From Pyropia yezoensis (taxonomy: Eukaryota > Rhodophyta > Bangiophyceae > Bangiales > Bangiaceae): 64,000 nucleotides of DNA. Made by a program: the position numbers and the translations under genes. How positions within the stretch are numbered: position 1 is the first letter of the stretch; every line of letters starts with the position of its first letter. Positions 29,360-42,239 of the stretch are shown here, in pieces. The notes under the pieces were generated by a model, which saw only the letters and a program-made list of their open reading frames with translations, did not search any database and was not told the origin of the DNA. Where the stretch lies: assembly GCA_009829735.1 (NCBI GenBank), contig CM020619.1:34202283-34266282 (forward strand), given 5' to 3'.

Positions 29360-29859
29360 NNNNNNNNNNNNNNNNNNNNNNNNNNNNNNNNNNNNNNNNN
29401 NNNNNNNNNNNNNNNNNNNNNNNNNNNNNNNNNNNNNNNNNNNNNNNNNNNNNNNNNNNNNNNNNNNNNNNNNNNNNNNNNNNNNNNNNNNNNNNNNNNN
29501 NNNNNNNNNNNNNNNNNNNNNNNNNNNNNNNNNNNNNNNNNNNNNNNNNNNNNNNNNNNNNNNNNNNNNNNNNNNNNNNNNNNNNNNNNNNNNNNNNNNN
29601 NNNNNNNNNNNNNNNNNNNNNNNNNNNNNNNNNNNNNNNNNNNNNNNNNNNNNNNNNNNNNNNNNNNNNNNNNNNNNNNNNNNNNNNNNNNNNNNNNNNN
29701 NNNNNNNNNNNNNNNNNNNNNNNNNNNNNNNNNNNNNNNNNNNNNNNNNNNNNNNNNNNNNNNNNNNNNNNNNNNNNNNNNNNNNNNNNNNNNNNNNNNN
29801 NNNNNNNNNNNNNNNNNNNNNNNNNNNNNNNNNNNNNNNNNNNNNNNNNNNNNNNNNNN
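29360..29859. other. Assembly gap of exactly 500 N
   Basis: Round-number gap, so its length is a placeholder rather than a measurement. Confidence 0.99.
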
Positions 29860-30137
29860 GACGCCGCCACCCTGTTCGATTTATTGGGAAGAGGACTGAA
29901 ACGTTTTTGTCACAGTATCAGGCGGTGTCCGGCACAGCCTTGTACTCGCCAATGAAAAAGTGTCTAAGCAGAAACTGCTAACGTCGCTTCACATGGTCTG
30001 TGCATTTTATTGACAAGCACAATAGCATTCGATGTGTCTCCGGTTCTTGTTTCGCAGAAGCCATTGGCGCGCCGTCGTTTCGCATGCATGAATTAGATCG
30101 ATATGATTAAGTGGAGCACATTCGACAGGCCTCTCCC

Positions 30138-30145
30138 TTTTTATA
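30138..30145 (-). promoter_or_regulatory. TATA box pointing away from the SDR gene
   Basis: Minus-strand GGTATAAAAAGGG, about 290 bp upstream of the SDR start and oriented outward. The counterpart in contig 3 is at 45108-45115. Confidence 0.4.
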
Positions 30146-30429
30146 CCATTTTGCGCAGAAATGAGTCTTTTGCATCACGTATGTTCGCTGTGACCGGACT
30201 ATTTCCGGTAAATGCGTGTAAACGACGTCCCAAATTTGAGAGCATGCAGGCTCAGTCAGTGATCAAATAGACTGTGCTGAAAATCCTCTCTTCTTTTCAC
30301 GCACAGGCACCGGAGAGTAAACGAAACGATATAGGAGGCGAACCTCGCGGGCTCGGGGAAAGAAGATCCCACCGAACTCTTCCGCTCTCTCCTCCGCCCC
30401 GCCTTCTGTCGAAGGCATGCGTTGCGGCC

Positions 30430-31851
30430 ATGGTCCACGGCGAGACACACCGTTGGCGCCTCCCCCATCTTCCGTCTGTGCGCGCCGCCGCCGCCACCGC
30501 CCCTCCGCGGCTGTCACTCGTGACGGGCGCAAACCGTGGCCTCGGCCTGGCGGTGGCGACGGCGCTGGCCGACCGCGGCGATGCGGTGCTCGCCTGCACA
30601 CGACACCCCCCCGTAGTGGGCGCGCGCGCCGCCTACACTGTCGCCGCTGCCGACGCCGCGGCTGCCGGGAACTACGACGAGAGCGTCGACGGCAGCAGAG
30701 ACGGCGAGCGCGACGGCGGTGTGGACGGCGAGTGCGACAGCGGAGATGGGCCGTTCCCCCCGACGGCCCGCGTGCGGGTGCTCGACGTGACCGACGAGTC
30801 GAGCGTGGCGGCGCTCGCCGCCACTGTCGATGCCGACGTGGCCGCTGGTGGCGGCGGCCTTGATGTTGCCGTCTTCAATGCAGGCGTCTGTCCCGGGAGC
30901 GGCAGCGGTGGTGGCGGCAGCAGCAGCGGCAGCGACGAAGCCGCCGACCTCACTGCGGCGCTCTCCACCAAATTTTATGCCACCCGGTCAGTGGTGGCCG
31001 CGCTCTTACCGGCATTGTGGCGGTCCGCCGACCCGCGGCTGGTGGTGGTGCCGTCTGGAGATGGGGAGCTGGCTTTTCTCGCCACCCCGCTGCGGGTGGC
31101 GCTCGATGGCGCCGCCGCGGGCGCCGAAGTGGCAGCGGCGGCGGCGGCGGCGGCGGCCACCGCCGACGCAGCAGCAGACGGGGGAGAAGCGATGTGCGAA
31201 GCGCACGCAGGCGGGAGGGGGGGGGGTGGTGCAGAGACGGCAGTGGTGGCGGCAGGGGCGATGCCGGGCGCGAGGGCAGTTGCGATGACGGTTGCGGCGG
31301 CGGACTTGGCAACCCCCGACGAGTGGGAGTGCGCTCTGCTGGCGACTATCGAAGCTACCGTGGCGACGGTGACGGCAGGTGCCACCCCACTGTCGGCGCT
31401 CGTGCACGGCGAGCAGCCAGCGTATGCACTGTCCAAAGCCGCCCTCAACGCGTACGTGCGCATCCTGACCGCGCGTGTTAATCACTACGCTCACCGCCAC
31501 CCCCATGGCGAAGGTGGCGACGGTGGTGATGATGGCGGTGGCGACGGTGGTGGTGGTGGGGATGGGTGTGCCGGTGGTGGGGATGGGCGTGCCGGTGGTG
31601 GAAATGGGCGTGCCGGTGGTGGGGATGGGCGTGCCGGTGGTGGGGATGGGCGTGGCGATGGCGGCGGTGTCGTCCTGCGTGTCAACGCGGTCTGTCCGGG
31701 CGACGTGGCGACGCGCATGGTCGATGCTGGTGCCATTGCGTCTGCGCGGGCGCCTGCCGCCGCCGCCGCGGGGCTACTGTGGTTGATGGAGGGGGGGGCG
31801 GGCGTGCCGACTGGGGGGTTTTGGCGTGACCGTGACCGCCTGGCCTGGTGA
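30430..31851 (+). CDS. Short-chain dehydrogenase/reductase, carbonyl-reductase-like (intact copy)
   Basis: 473 aa from the ATG at 30430 (context GCGGCCATGG); an upstream in-frame ATG at 30274 adds an unconserved leader. Rossmann motif TGANRGLG is at about residues 33-40, then VLDVTDESSV, FNAGV (the NAG motif), the catalytic Ser segment VVVPSGDGEL, YALSKAALNAY (YxxxK) and NAVCPGDVATRM. The ending GLLWLMEGGAGVPTGGFW resembles carbonyl reductases that reduce carbonyls with NADPH. The family core is about 270 residues. The extra length comes from Asp/Gly, Ala and Gly-rich inserts, including a 21-bp repeat array just before the PG motif. A lysyl-oxidase gene follows 890 bp downstream in the same direction. 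Confidence 0.85.
   Translation: MVHGETHRWRLPHLPSVRAAAATAPPRLSLVTGANRGLGLAVATALADRGDAVLACTRHPPVVGARAAYTVAAADAAAAGNYDESVDGSRDGERDGGVDGECDSGDGPFPPTARVRVLDVTDESSVAALAATVDADVAAGGGGLDVAVFNAGVCPGSGSGGGGSSSGSDEAADLTAALSTKFYATRSVVAALLPALWRSADPRLVVVPSGDGELAFLATPLRVALDGAAAGAEVAAAAAAAAATADAAADGGEAMCEAHAGGRGGGGAETAVVAAGAMPGARAVAMTVAAADLATPDEWECALLATIEATVATVTAGATPLSALVHGEQPAYALSKAALNAYVRILTARVNHYAHRHPHGEGGDGGDDGGGDGGGGGDGCAGGGDGRAGGGNGRAGGGDGRAGGGDGRGDGGGVVLRVNAVCPGDVATRMVDAGAIASARAPAAAAAGLLWLMEGGAGVPTGGFWRDRDRLAW
31564..31647 (+). repeat. 21-bp coding minisatellite in the SDR gene (four units)
   Basis: Units of GGGCGTGCCGGTGGTGGGGAT type start at 31564, 31585, 31606 and 31627 and encode GRAGGGD-like heptads. 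Contig 3 begins (43683) inside the equivalent array and contig 1 stops just beyond it, so this array is where the assembly broke. Confidence 0.85.
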
Positions 31852-32739
31852 ACACCCCCTCCCCCGTTGGAGGGAACTCGGAGGAAGAGGGGGGAGGGGG
31901 GAGGGGGAGGGGCAATGGGCCTACGTGGCGCGAGGGTGGGCATGTGGCTCTCTGCTGCAAGGGGGGTTGGAGAGGGGCGCCGCGCCAGCTGCTGGGGAGG
32001 CAAGGGGGACGGCACGCGCACACGTGGTCAGCCGCCCGTTGCCGGGCGCGCTCTACCGCCACCGGGTCGTGCAGGTGGAGCCTGCCTGCCGGTGGTCACG
32101 ACGGACTATGAGGGGCCGCCCGTGGCGCCGTGCAGGTGCGCCGTGCAGGTACGCGGAGGGAACGGGAGGGGGGGTGGACGGGACCGCGGCGGCGAGGGAG
32201 GGAGGGGGAAAGGGGGTGGGGAGCAGGTGGGAGGACGCCCGCACATCCGCGCTCAGCCCGCCGTGGCAGCCTGTTGTCGGGCTGGTGGTGGGGCACCTGC
32301 TCCTCCCCCCGCACGCCCTGCTTTTCTTCTGGTGGGAGCTCCTCGTCCCCACTTCCTCTCTCCCCTCCACGCCCCGCCGTCACCCCACGACCTCGCACTG
32401 AACGATGCAGCGCCGCCGCCGGGGCGACGCGCTGCTGCCGCCCGCTGTGCTCCTTTGCGGTGGGATGATTTATTGGGTGCGGACGGGCGGTCGGCGGTCA
32501 TATACTTCCCGACTCTGTGGGATGTGGACGGGGCGGCGGGTGCTCCTGCTCTGTTGTCCTCGCCCGTGCGCCGCGTCCCCGCTTTGCTCGTTGTGCTCTG
32601 GCGGGCCTTCCCCTATTCCCCCGTACCCAATCCCCTCCGGCTCACGGTCTGCAGCCTTGTGTCGACGCGCTGTTGGTTGGTGTGCTTCCGTGCCCGCTGC
32701 CTCGCACCTCCCTCCCCCTTTCCCCCATCCCTTGGCACG
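31852..32739. other. Spacer SDR to lysyl oxidase, middle contig
   Basis: Reverse complement of 28406-29279. No gene seen. The pyrimidine-rich stretch just before 32740 may be the leader of lysyl oxidase. Confidence 0.45.
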
Positions 32740-34641
32740 ATGGGCGTCCGTCGGCGCACGACCACCGCCGCGAGAGCGGCGGTGGCAGCAGTGCTTACGG
32801 CCACCATCGCTGCCTCTGTGGCGTCCGTGCACGCAGCGCTCGACCTGACCGTCATCGTGTCGGACCTGGTGCTGTCCACCCTCGACCTGTCGTCTGGCTC
32901 CAACGCAGTCTATGCCGCGGCGCTGATGGAGGAAAACTGCCTCCGTCGCGACAGCCGGGCCGCTGCGCACGAGGTGCTGCGGTTTACCACCACTATCCGC
33001 AACGTAGGCGACAGCGATCTGGTTATCGGACTGCCGCCGCACGACCACTCGTTTTCGGATGCCAACTGGGAGGTATGGTCGTGGCGGGGAGGGGCTGGGG
33101 GGAGGCAGCGAGGGTTTGCCGGGCGTAAACCTCCATGTTGGTGTCCTGCCGTTCCCCCAAACGAGAGTGGACAATGGCAGGGCTTCTGAACTACCACTGG
33201 GCTGGCTACTGACTCTCCCCTGGTGGACGAATGCCTGTTTAGCGTGCACTACAACGTCCCCTGTGCATTGTCTCCCCGCCTGTTTTGTCTCTTTCCCATA
33301 TGCATTGACTACTGTGCACTTGGGCTGGGTGTGCCGCTTCAGTGGGGCGCCACTCACATGCACTGGGACTACGCCGCGTACGCTACGTACGGGTTTATTG
33401 ACGAGACAGGCCGGGACGCGGGGGTGGGCTTCACTCCATCCACGTCAGCGCAGTCGGTCAACGGCCAAAAGACGGGCGTACGTGGTGGGAGACAGTGGGG
33501 TACGGTAGGTGAGGGTGCAGTGGGGAGGCAGGTAGGGGGCGCTTGGGTGGGGGCGTCGCACGCCTGGTTATGCTGGGTCTTTCCGGTGGGGTGCAGACTC
33601 CCCTCCCCCCCCCCGACCTCGTACTATTCTTGGCGGCATGCGCGTCCGTCGCGGGGATGGACCTCCGCGAAGCACGCGACTGATAAGCGCCGCGCTCATC
33701 GCCCACTCGGACGACGTTGGCTTGGTAATTGCGGTGACTCTCTCCCCCCTGCACTTTTCCCCCCGACCTAGTTTTGTGTGGAGGACACGACGAACTGCCC
33801 CGGCAAAAAGTTCCAGTGCTGCAATATGGGCATCACCGCCGGCTGTGGGGACATATACTCGAACGCCCTCACCTGCGAGTGGATTGACGTGACGGGTCTG
33901 GACCTGTCCAGGCGTTACACGCTCAAGGTGACAGTCAACCCGGGCAACCGGCTGGGGGAGGCAAATTTCGCCAACAACGTCGCGGTCGTCAACGTGGACT
34001 TTGCCCGCAATGCCCGGTCGAGCGCGTACAACCTCCGTGCCCCCGCGGCGATGCTCTACTCATCGGCCATCCCCGTGTGTAAGGCATGGATTGACGAGGA
34101 CGACGCGCTCTACCCAGACGCGCCCATTAACCGGGTGGCATTTGAGCTCGACCCGCTCGAGGAGCTGTTCAACTTGCTCTTTCCAAACGAGGCGGTATCG
34201 ACAACGGCGGCGACACCGGTGCCCGCGACGGTGGCGCCTGCGACGCCGGCGCCGCCGGCGGTGCCGACACGAACCGTGTGCACCTTCATCTTTTTCTGCC
34301 GTCAGGTGCCCATCGAGCCGTCGACGCCGCCCGTGGCGCTCCCCGCCACCGCCTCCCCGTCGCCATCACTGTCGCCGTCGGCCGTGGCAGCGTCAGCGAC
34401 CTTCTCACCGACAGCGGCACCAGCGACGGCGTTCCCAACGGCAGCGGCGGTGACCGCATCACCGCCCATCCCCATTGTGTGTCCGTGGTCGCGCTTTGGC
34501 CGCTGCCCGACGCCCGCGCTCGCACCTGCGCCCGCGCCCGCGCCCACGCCCGCGTTGGCCGTCTCGTCGCCCGTCACTTCACCAGCGCCGTCCCCGGTAG
34601 CGACGCCCGCGTGCCGATTCTTTGGGCTCTTTTGCTTTTGA
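32740..34641 (+). CDS. Lysyl-oxidase-like copper amine oxidase, secreted, three exons (intact copy)
   Basis: Exons 32740-33072, 33343-33477 and 33772-34641, with introns of 270 and 294 bp, all phase 0; 445 aa. A signal peptide is clear (Ala/Val-rich, cut near VHA at 32). The lysyl-oxidase domain shows LRFTTTIRNVGDSDLVIG, then HMHW with DYAAYATYGFID (copper-binding His region). GQKTGFCVEDT follows, with the Lys that in animal enzymes forms the quinone cofactor, and GCGDIYSNALTCEWIDVT with the partner Tyr. RYTLKVTVNPGNRLGEANFANNVAVVNV completes the domain. Such enzymes oxidise lysine side chains and cross-link extracellular proteins. The C-terminal third is Pro/Ala/Thr-rich and carries three short Cys-aromatic loops near residues 325, 393 and 437 (CTFIFFC, CPWSRFGRC, CRFFGLFC). 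Confidence 0.87.
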
Positions 34642-37600
34642 TCGGCGCGCGCATGGTCACGCATCGGGGGGGAGAGGACGGAGGGTCTGAGGAGGACTCC
34701 GTCATTGCCACCCTCCTCCCCCCCTCCACCTCTGCTGGCAACCAAGATTGTCGGGTGGACAACAAGGCGGGAATAAACAGGATAGACAGCAAGACTCAGA
34801 AGACACGTCGTCCCCGCTGCCATCTCTCACGATAACCGCCTGCCTGTCCCATTTTCCCCATCTCTTCCCTCGTCCACCAGCGGCGGTCGGTTTGCCCTCT
34901 CGCTCCTCCCGAAAGGACGACTGCCTGCGCCGATGACACACGCCGCTGCGTTGCGCGGACGATCTCCTGCCTATCTCCACCCCGCAGAAGAAACAGGAGT
35001 CTCTCTTTGACGGAACATCAACGGGAGCCCCCAGACCGAGAGGGAGGCTTTCAGTGAATGTTGCTGGTTTTGCCCTGAGAGAGTTCCTCGCTATCATACC
35101 AACAACGTGGCCAAGACAACACTGAAGAACATGTAACGCTAAAGAGTTCAATTGTGCGTCAGCCTAGTAATCAGCAATCCCAATCAGAGGCCGGCTCAAT
35201 AAATTCCAAGATGTCCTGGAGCTATCCAGAAGCCGAAACAGGGCTTTCTGGCTGAGTGATTGCCACAGAGCGATCTGTGGCCGCCAGGAACGTGCAATTA
35301 TTGGTGGTTTTCCCTCGAAGTCAACAACCGGTCACAATTCCTGCATACTTGATGAGTTGTGGAAGCCGTCGCAGTAGCGGATCTAAGGATAGCCCACGTC
35401 GTTAGCTATGTCCTAACAACTGAACGCGAACATACCTTCGTTTGATTGGCTATTGTGACGTCACACACACTTATGTTTTCGCTTGGGAACATCAAATTTA
35501 AATCCAGTGCTCGAAAGTCGAAAAGGAAATCACGCCCTCAGGAGCCGCGACGTCACATCGATGACAAATGGGACGGTTGCCCGCTTGAAGGTTCAGCTCG
35601 TCGCTGGGCGGATGAGCTTCGAAGGTTCGCACTAGTGTCTATTCTAGTGATAGCCTCCTTTGAACTTCAGCGCCTCAATTGAAGCTCATCTTCGGTGGTC
35701 ATTCTGCGTGCGTTCCCTTCACTAAAGGTCTTTTTTTGGCCATGCAAACAGACTCAGCGCACTCCAATTTCCCTTGGGGAACCTTGAGGAATCCTTACAG
35801 TGCCCAAGGGCGCCGGTCGTTCCCACCGGTGCCCTGCGCGGGAAGACGCGGGAGATCGCGAACGATGTCGCGTAACTCTCATCGGTAAATTCAAGGTCAT
35901 CTCCGGGATATGTCGGCGTCGAATAAGATGGCACTATTGCAGGTCACAAAATACGGTGTGCCCACGTGGTTGGGCAGACCCGGTTCATCGTAACAGCTTC
36001 GACACATGAACGCGGTTGGTAATTCTTGCGCGAGTCACAGTAATTTCGTCTCGTGGACTTTTGATGCAGGGAGTTCTGGGCCAGGGTAAGGGCGACACGT
36101 GGCAATGCTTCGGCCATGTGCGTGCGATGAATTCTCTGCCGCGGAAAACAACTGGGGAGGAGCTGAAGTTTATCCGCGTACTGTAGTAGTAGACGAAAAG
36201 CATACGAGAACATTCCCTCGCACAGATGCCTATCCCCGAAAAAACCCTCGTGGGAAGAAGGGGAAAGACACGAAAACACGCCATGAAAACATGGAAACAA
36301 GACGAAAAATGGGGGAAGCCACCCCTCCTTCCCGGAGTGGATCCGCCTTTCTGAGCGGGCCAATCAGCGGGAGGGGGCATTGGCGCCCTGTCATTCGCCA
36401 ATCAACGGGCCCCCGGCGAACAACAAGCTCAACGTAGCCTGGCCAACCGGGTCCCGAATCGCCAGCGCGAGGGCCTGCCTGCAACTGGCGGCCAAAACGC
36501 CACGACAAGACCATCATACGGAGAACAACCGACCCCTCGACGTTGAACTCACATTCACGGTGTACCCTCACTCTCCAAACCCTTCTTCTTCCTCATCATC
36601 CGCACGGTACCACACCTGTGCGTCTCCTCCTTCCTGCGAGTGTACCGTGCGAAGTGTGCGTAGGGTTGCACGGCGTGCGTGCGCGAGTACGCGCGTGCGT
36701 GCGTGCTGTCAGACTTTACAGATCGGCTGGCATTTATACCCTCCTACCCCTCGCCTCTCCATATCGGCGTTAGCTCTTTCTTATCCCCCAGTCGGGCGGT
36801 CGTTCCCACTTCCCCCTTCTTGATTTCAATCCTTTATACCAGAAGGACGGCCCGATCGGTCGTGAACAGCGATCCCGCGACGGCGGGCTTGAGGCATGCG
36901 CGTCGGGGGTCTCGCTTTGAGGAGCCGTGCCCCCCAGGTTGAAACGCACCGCTCTTCGTACGTTTTTCATGTCATTGACTCAACACTGGAGTAGCGAGTT
37001 GGTGTTCCACAACTCCCTCATGGACACGTGTGATTCACGTGCGGCTCCAGTCGTGCCACACTTGATTTGCAGCTGTGTTCTGTCTGTTATTGCTTTCACA
37101 ATTTCCGTTTCCTATGAGTCGACCTTCTCATTGAATAACATAATGTGTCCAACTAAGACGCAAGGGAGGAAGAACGCATGGGGTGAAGCCTTTCGTCCAG
37201 CCGCGCGCGACGAGCCGGCGGAGCCGCGGCAAGCTCCAGCGTCATTGACGCCGGTGGCGTGGCGTGAAGAGATAGGGAGCGGTAGGCGGAGGCGACGGCG
37301 GCGAAGCCCGCCGCCACCGCCGCTTATCTGCAGCCCGCGGCCGCAGGCGCGGCCGCCGCCTGTGAGGCCTCGCTTCCTCCTGCTGCTGCGTGTGCTATGA
37401 AGATAGTCGGGCTTGTGCCAGCGGCCGAGAGGCACAGTCGACGCCCGGCGCCCGGCGGCCGGCAGGGCGCTCAACTAGCGAAAGCCGCGCGTGTGACAGC
37501 GAGGCTGTAAAGATTCGTTCCGAAAAGACCCTTTCGGACACCCAGAGAATCTATGGTTGGGACTTCACCTTACGAGTCCGAGCCACTAATTAGAGGACGT

Positions 37601-39702
37601 ATGCGGCGTAATCGCGAGCACGCCCGCTGGTGTCTGCCAACATCGGATGGTAACTGGAGGGTCCACTATCGACGGACCACGCAGGACCGGCCCCACGGTA
37701 GCCACTGGTCACTGAAACGGTATCGCCGTCACAAATAGCGTAGAACCCCGTGCTGATCTTCCCCTTGTGAAACCTCAGTGATGAACCACCGAAGGAACTG
37801 ACCAGGAGTCTCTCCAGCAACCCCGCCTGTCCCTACGCGGGATACAAGATGAAGATGGCTGTGCCCGGGGGAGGGTTGATACCAAGGAAACAGTTGATTT
37901 TAGAAGGCGGCAAGGAGGAGGGGCACCGGGGTGCCCCTGATATCCCCGCCGGTCACGCCGCTGGCGTGAGCCACTAGAAGTAGCCCCGCTCCCGCGAGCC
38001 CTCGTGCTAACTACGCCCTCCAATTGCTAACTCTCCAATGCGAAAATGTTCCCTCCAATGCGAAAATAATGTTGTTAGAGACAATTTGGATTTTCAGGGA
38101 AAACCCTTTGGGAAAAACCATTTCCGCCCCATCTCGTCAGGAACTGGTCAGGCGACCCTTTCTCCGCGCGATGGCCGGCCCGCCGCTCTGCCAGCGTGGC
38201 AACCTCAGGGGCAGGGGTGGGGCCCCAACAACCGCCACAGTCACATGATGAACCCGCCGGCCGACGGGTAATTCGACCCGGAGCACGGCATTTGTGCACG
38301 TATGTAGATTCTGTATCTGTTGGTAGACACCCCGTCAAGAATGCTTCGGAGCTACACAATGTGTGCGCTCGCCCTTTCTTTGTTTTTGAGCCGTCTGGTG
38401 CCGCTCTGTGGCACGACGGGTAAACGCATGCTTAGGGGAACCTTCGGTGCCCTGCTGCGGGTAAGTCATGTGAGCCAGTAGCCGCTTCGGCATGAAGAGG
38501 AAGACGCGATCACAGACACAGATAAAGAGCTTTTTACCGATGTACCACTCACCGACCACCACCGACGTCACACCACCCTCTTCCTCACTCCAGTCACCTT
38601 TTCTTCCCCATCACCTTCTCCTGAACTCACACCGTCACAACCCCGTCCCTTTCCCCAACCTCTGCACTGGATTGCTGTTCAAAGTCAAGGGTTCGATCAA
38701 GAGTACGTTGAGAGATGTCCCGGTGTGGGTGGATCTTACAGAGGCGGCCGCCATCGGGAAGAGCTCGTGAGTACGCGTCGTAGGCGAAGCGTCCGCGCCG
38801 GGTGCCGCCTCCGCCGCAGCCATGGCCACAGTCCGCGCCTCCAGAAAGCTTGCCATCCCCGCCACCACCCCCGCCGTTGAGCGTCCAATGAAAGCGATAA
38901 AGCCGGCGGTCAGGACGGTCAGTGGGGGCCTTCTGACTAAAGCCTCTCTTCGGTGGCTCTCGTCCCCTCTGACTGCGCAGGCGTCGCAGCTAACGAAGGC
39001 GGGCGGGGGCGATGAGAGCAGGAAGCGAGTGAGCGGTCGTCGGCGCCTGGTAGGGTGTTGGAAGGGTGCCGCAAAAGCCCAATGCTTGCGACGAGAAGAA
39101 TGGGATGCCAGCGACTACAGCCGCGCCGCCGGCCGCGCGGCCGGCAGCTATGGTCACGGGGGGTTCCAAGCAGCAGGGAGAGGGAGGAAGGGGATGAGGA
39201 GGAGTGCTGAGGCTGGGCGCTGCCGACAGAGGGGCGGGGGCTGTGGCCAAAGCGGGGGAAGCAAAGCGGAACGCTTCGTGCTAGAGGCGGTCGCTCGGGG
39301 CCAGACGGCACAGCCAGGGCCGAAGGGGGACGCGGCGACGGTACCGATAGATAGGTTCTCCGCGGCCAGGGCGGCAGGCCGAGCGGCTCGACGCGGCCTG
39401 TGGGCGCCTCTTTTAGGTCGACGCCGGGACGGGTCCGGTCGTCCGTCCACCTTCCTGCCTCACAGGCGGCACAGACCGCGCCTCGGCGCGGCACACTAGA
39501 ACGGAACCGCTCTGGCTGACCATCCGCGGCGGGAGCTATCCCCTTCGGCTCCGCTGGCCCCCCGGTCACGCGCGGCGGGCTCGCAGGGCTTTCGACGTCC
39601 AAAGGATGCAGTCTCGTTCTGTTGTAGACTCCTGTTCTGCCGTGTAATCGTTCAGAGTGGCCAAAATCAACGTTTTTTACGACCCAGATCGAGCCTCATT
39701 TG
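34642..39702. other. Intergenic spacer, middle contig copy
   Basis: Reverse complement of 21457-26507 with scattered single-base differences. No gene recognised in either copy. Confidence 0.5.
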
Positions 39703-39707
39703 AGTTT

Positions 39708-40172
39708 TGTGGAAGTATTGACCCCCAGGTAGGGGGGCAACACGTGCCATGCAAGGGGCGGCAGGCCACTAGCCTGATCCGTTCCTCCCCCTGCATTTGG
39801 GTCCATATTCCTTAAGTTTGGGATAGTTAGCTTAGTAGTAAATCCAACTTGGATTTGAGGGTTTTCTGCATTTATCGTCTTGAATTTTGTGTGGCCCGGT
39901 GGGCAGGTGCTGGGGTGGGAGATTCTGAGTGGCGAGATTCTGAGTGGACCCTGGGGGATAAGGGGAGGGACAGCGGGGCTTGGCCCTGCGTCCCCGTCCG
40001 ACCAAGAAACTGTTGGACCACACACCATCTTCTTGTTTGTCCGTGGGGGGTTTGTCCCACAACAGGGACAGAGTGTGTGTGACTTGCACTTCTTCCGGTT
40101 CCCCGACACGGGAGGCAGCCCTAGCACACCGCCCCAACTTGGGTGCCGTGTGTGCCAGTGGTTTTTGCCACA
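39708..40172 (+). repeat. 5' LTR of element 2
   Basis: 465 bp. A few small deletions compared with the 469-bp LTRs of element 1. Confidence 0.9.
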
Positions 40173-40291
40173 TTAGGTGGAGCAGCAGGGGACAGAGGTA
40201 AACTTTACCTCCGGGTGCACCCGGGTGTAGGGGGCCCTCTGTCTCAGAGGAACGGTGGACTTGGACCGTGTCATACGGATCGTCAGCCAAC

Positions 40292-42239
40292 ATGGCTAGC
40301 TCGGACCCCCCGTCGTCCGGGGAGTACACGGGTGACGCACGTACTTCAGTGCCTTTGAATACTGGTGAGACACAGGTGGGTTTACCTGGGGTCGCAGAGG
40401 GACTAGAGGTCCCTCAAGCCAGCAGAACTGGAAGTGCGGGCGGGCAACAGGCCACCCCGACTCAGTCGGGAGTTCACTCGGGTGACACTTCTGATGTGGG
40501 TGGGCCGAAGTCTGGCCACCGTGTGGTATACTCAACGGGAACGTCCCAAGGGGTGAGGACTGTCCCCGCGGGTTCCACTCGGGTTGGAGCCAACTTTGGC
40601 TTGGAGCCGTCGCCAACTAGGCTTTCGGAGGACGGCGGACCTCCGTTGGTCGGCGATGGGCTCGCGCCCATGCCCCCGGTTGAGACCCCTGAGGAACGTG
40701 GTTACCCCTCAGGTGGACTCCCGGAGGCGGACCGAGACTCAACTGGAGTCGTCAATCCCCTCCTCGCGGAAACTGTCCGTCGGGAGGCGACCAATGTGTT
40801 GCGGCAGACTTTGCCGGACCTGGTGGTCACGATGACGAATACTATTCTGAATCAGATTGTGGCGAGTTTGCCAGATGGCCTTAATGTCCAGACCGGATTG
40901 GGGCTTTCGAGCCCACAGGCGCAGGGGGAATCTCTCCTGACGCCTACCTCGGGTCGCCCCGAACTGGGGGGCGACACCTGTGACTCCCTAACGAGGGAGC
41001 CACACCATACTCGGTGGGGCGTACGCCCTTCACGGGGGAGTTCCTCCCGGAAACGCCGGCGGCTACACAAGCGCGCCGCGCCGGACTACAGGCACTGAGA
41101 GGTGAACTTACCCCAGTGCCACAGCGGCTGTTCCCTCAACGTGAGGTGCCGCCCAAGATCCACGTAGCCAACCCGGTCTACGAGAGGATCTTTGACTGTG
41201 AGACCTACGCCCTCCACAACAAGTCGGTGGCGTATGGTCCTGACCAGGCCCGAGCCATGGGCCGTGCCAAGAAGAATGCACTTCATTCTTTTGGGCACAA
41301 AGCGGAGTGGGATGGAACTCCCCCCCTCCGTGTCTTTGAGCTTCTACGTCGTTTCACAAAAGCCTGTGACGACAATGCCTTAAGTGAGGACATGGCTTTC
41401 TATATGGTACAGGAGTTTACCAAGGGCGTCCTACGGACAGCACTCATGCCCGTCATGCCCAGTTCCTCAAGTGGAGGCGCTGGTGAGGTGACGTCCTACC
41501 TGGAGCTCGTCAACTGGTTGTTGAGAGCCACGGTGGATGAGGCAGCGTTGGCTTCTCAAGTCGAGGAGTTTACGCAAGCCCATCAGGAAGAGGCGGAGGA
41601 CGAGTTGTCCTTTGCGGAGCGAGTCCGTAAGCTCAACAATCTTTGTGGCTTTCTTCATCCACAAGCTGTGGTGAAGAGTCGGTTTGTGGAGGGACTCCAT
41701 TGGTCAGTCCGGATGGAGACCCGGGAGCATAACACTGCCCGGGCGACCCTGGCCGAGTTGGCCAGGTTCGCCTATCGCAGAGGCGAGGCCTACCGCAAGT
41801 TCGGAGGAACAACGCCAGGAGCGTCAGGCCGAGTTGGCCAAGGAACGGGAGGAGGCGCGCCAGGCCAGAGAGTTGAGAGAGGCACGCCGAATCCGCAAGG
41901 AGAGGGTGGTAGCTGCCGTGGGAACTTCTCAGGGTATCCCTTCGTCTTCCTCAGTTGGGAAGACCCCTCCCGGACCGGACATCGGTGTTGGAACTGCAAC
42001 TCCGATGGTCACTGGGGCATATGATTGCCCCCAAGTTGAGTAAACGCATCCAACAACTTGTTAGGAATGCGAGTAAAAAGTCGGCTACGAGCGAAGTACG
42101 TTCACGCCGCGAGGGTGGGTCTCGACCGGTCGTTGCGGTCGCCACACCCTCGGCGGAGGAGGCGGACACGTCGTCCTCGGACTCGTCGTCTTCCTCCCCG
42201 CCCTCAGAGTCGGACGCCAAGTCGGCGGGAAACGAATGA
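40292..42239 (+). pseudogene. gag: gag of element 2, frameshifted
   Basis: Homologous to element 1 gag from MASSDPPSS to the Ser/Asp-rich end. The frame shifts near 40970-41000 (extra bases in G and CT runs), near 41810 (lost base before the EEQRQERQ stretch) and near 42005-42020, just before the last Cys of the zinc knuckle. The TGA overlaps the pol ATG as in the other copies. Confidence 0.8.

Noticed and set aside
29079-29981. Long frames running through N stretches
   Set aside because: Artefacts of translating the gap.
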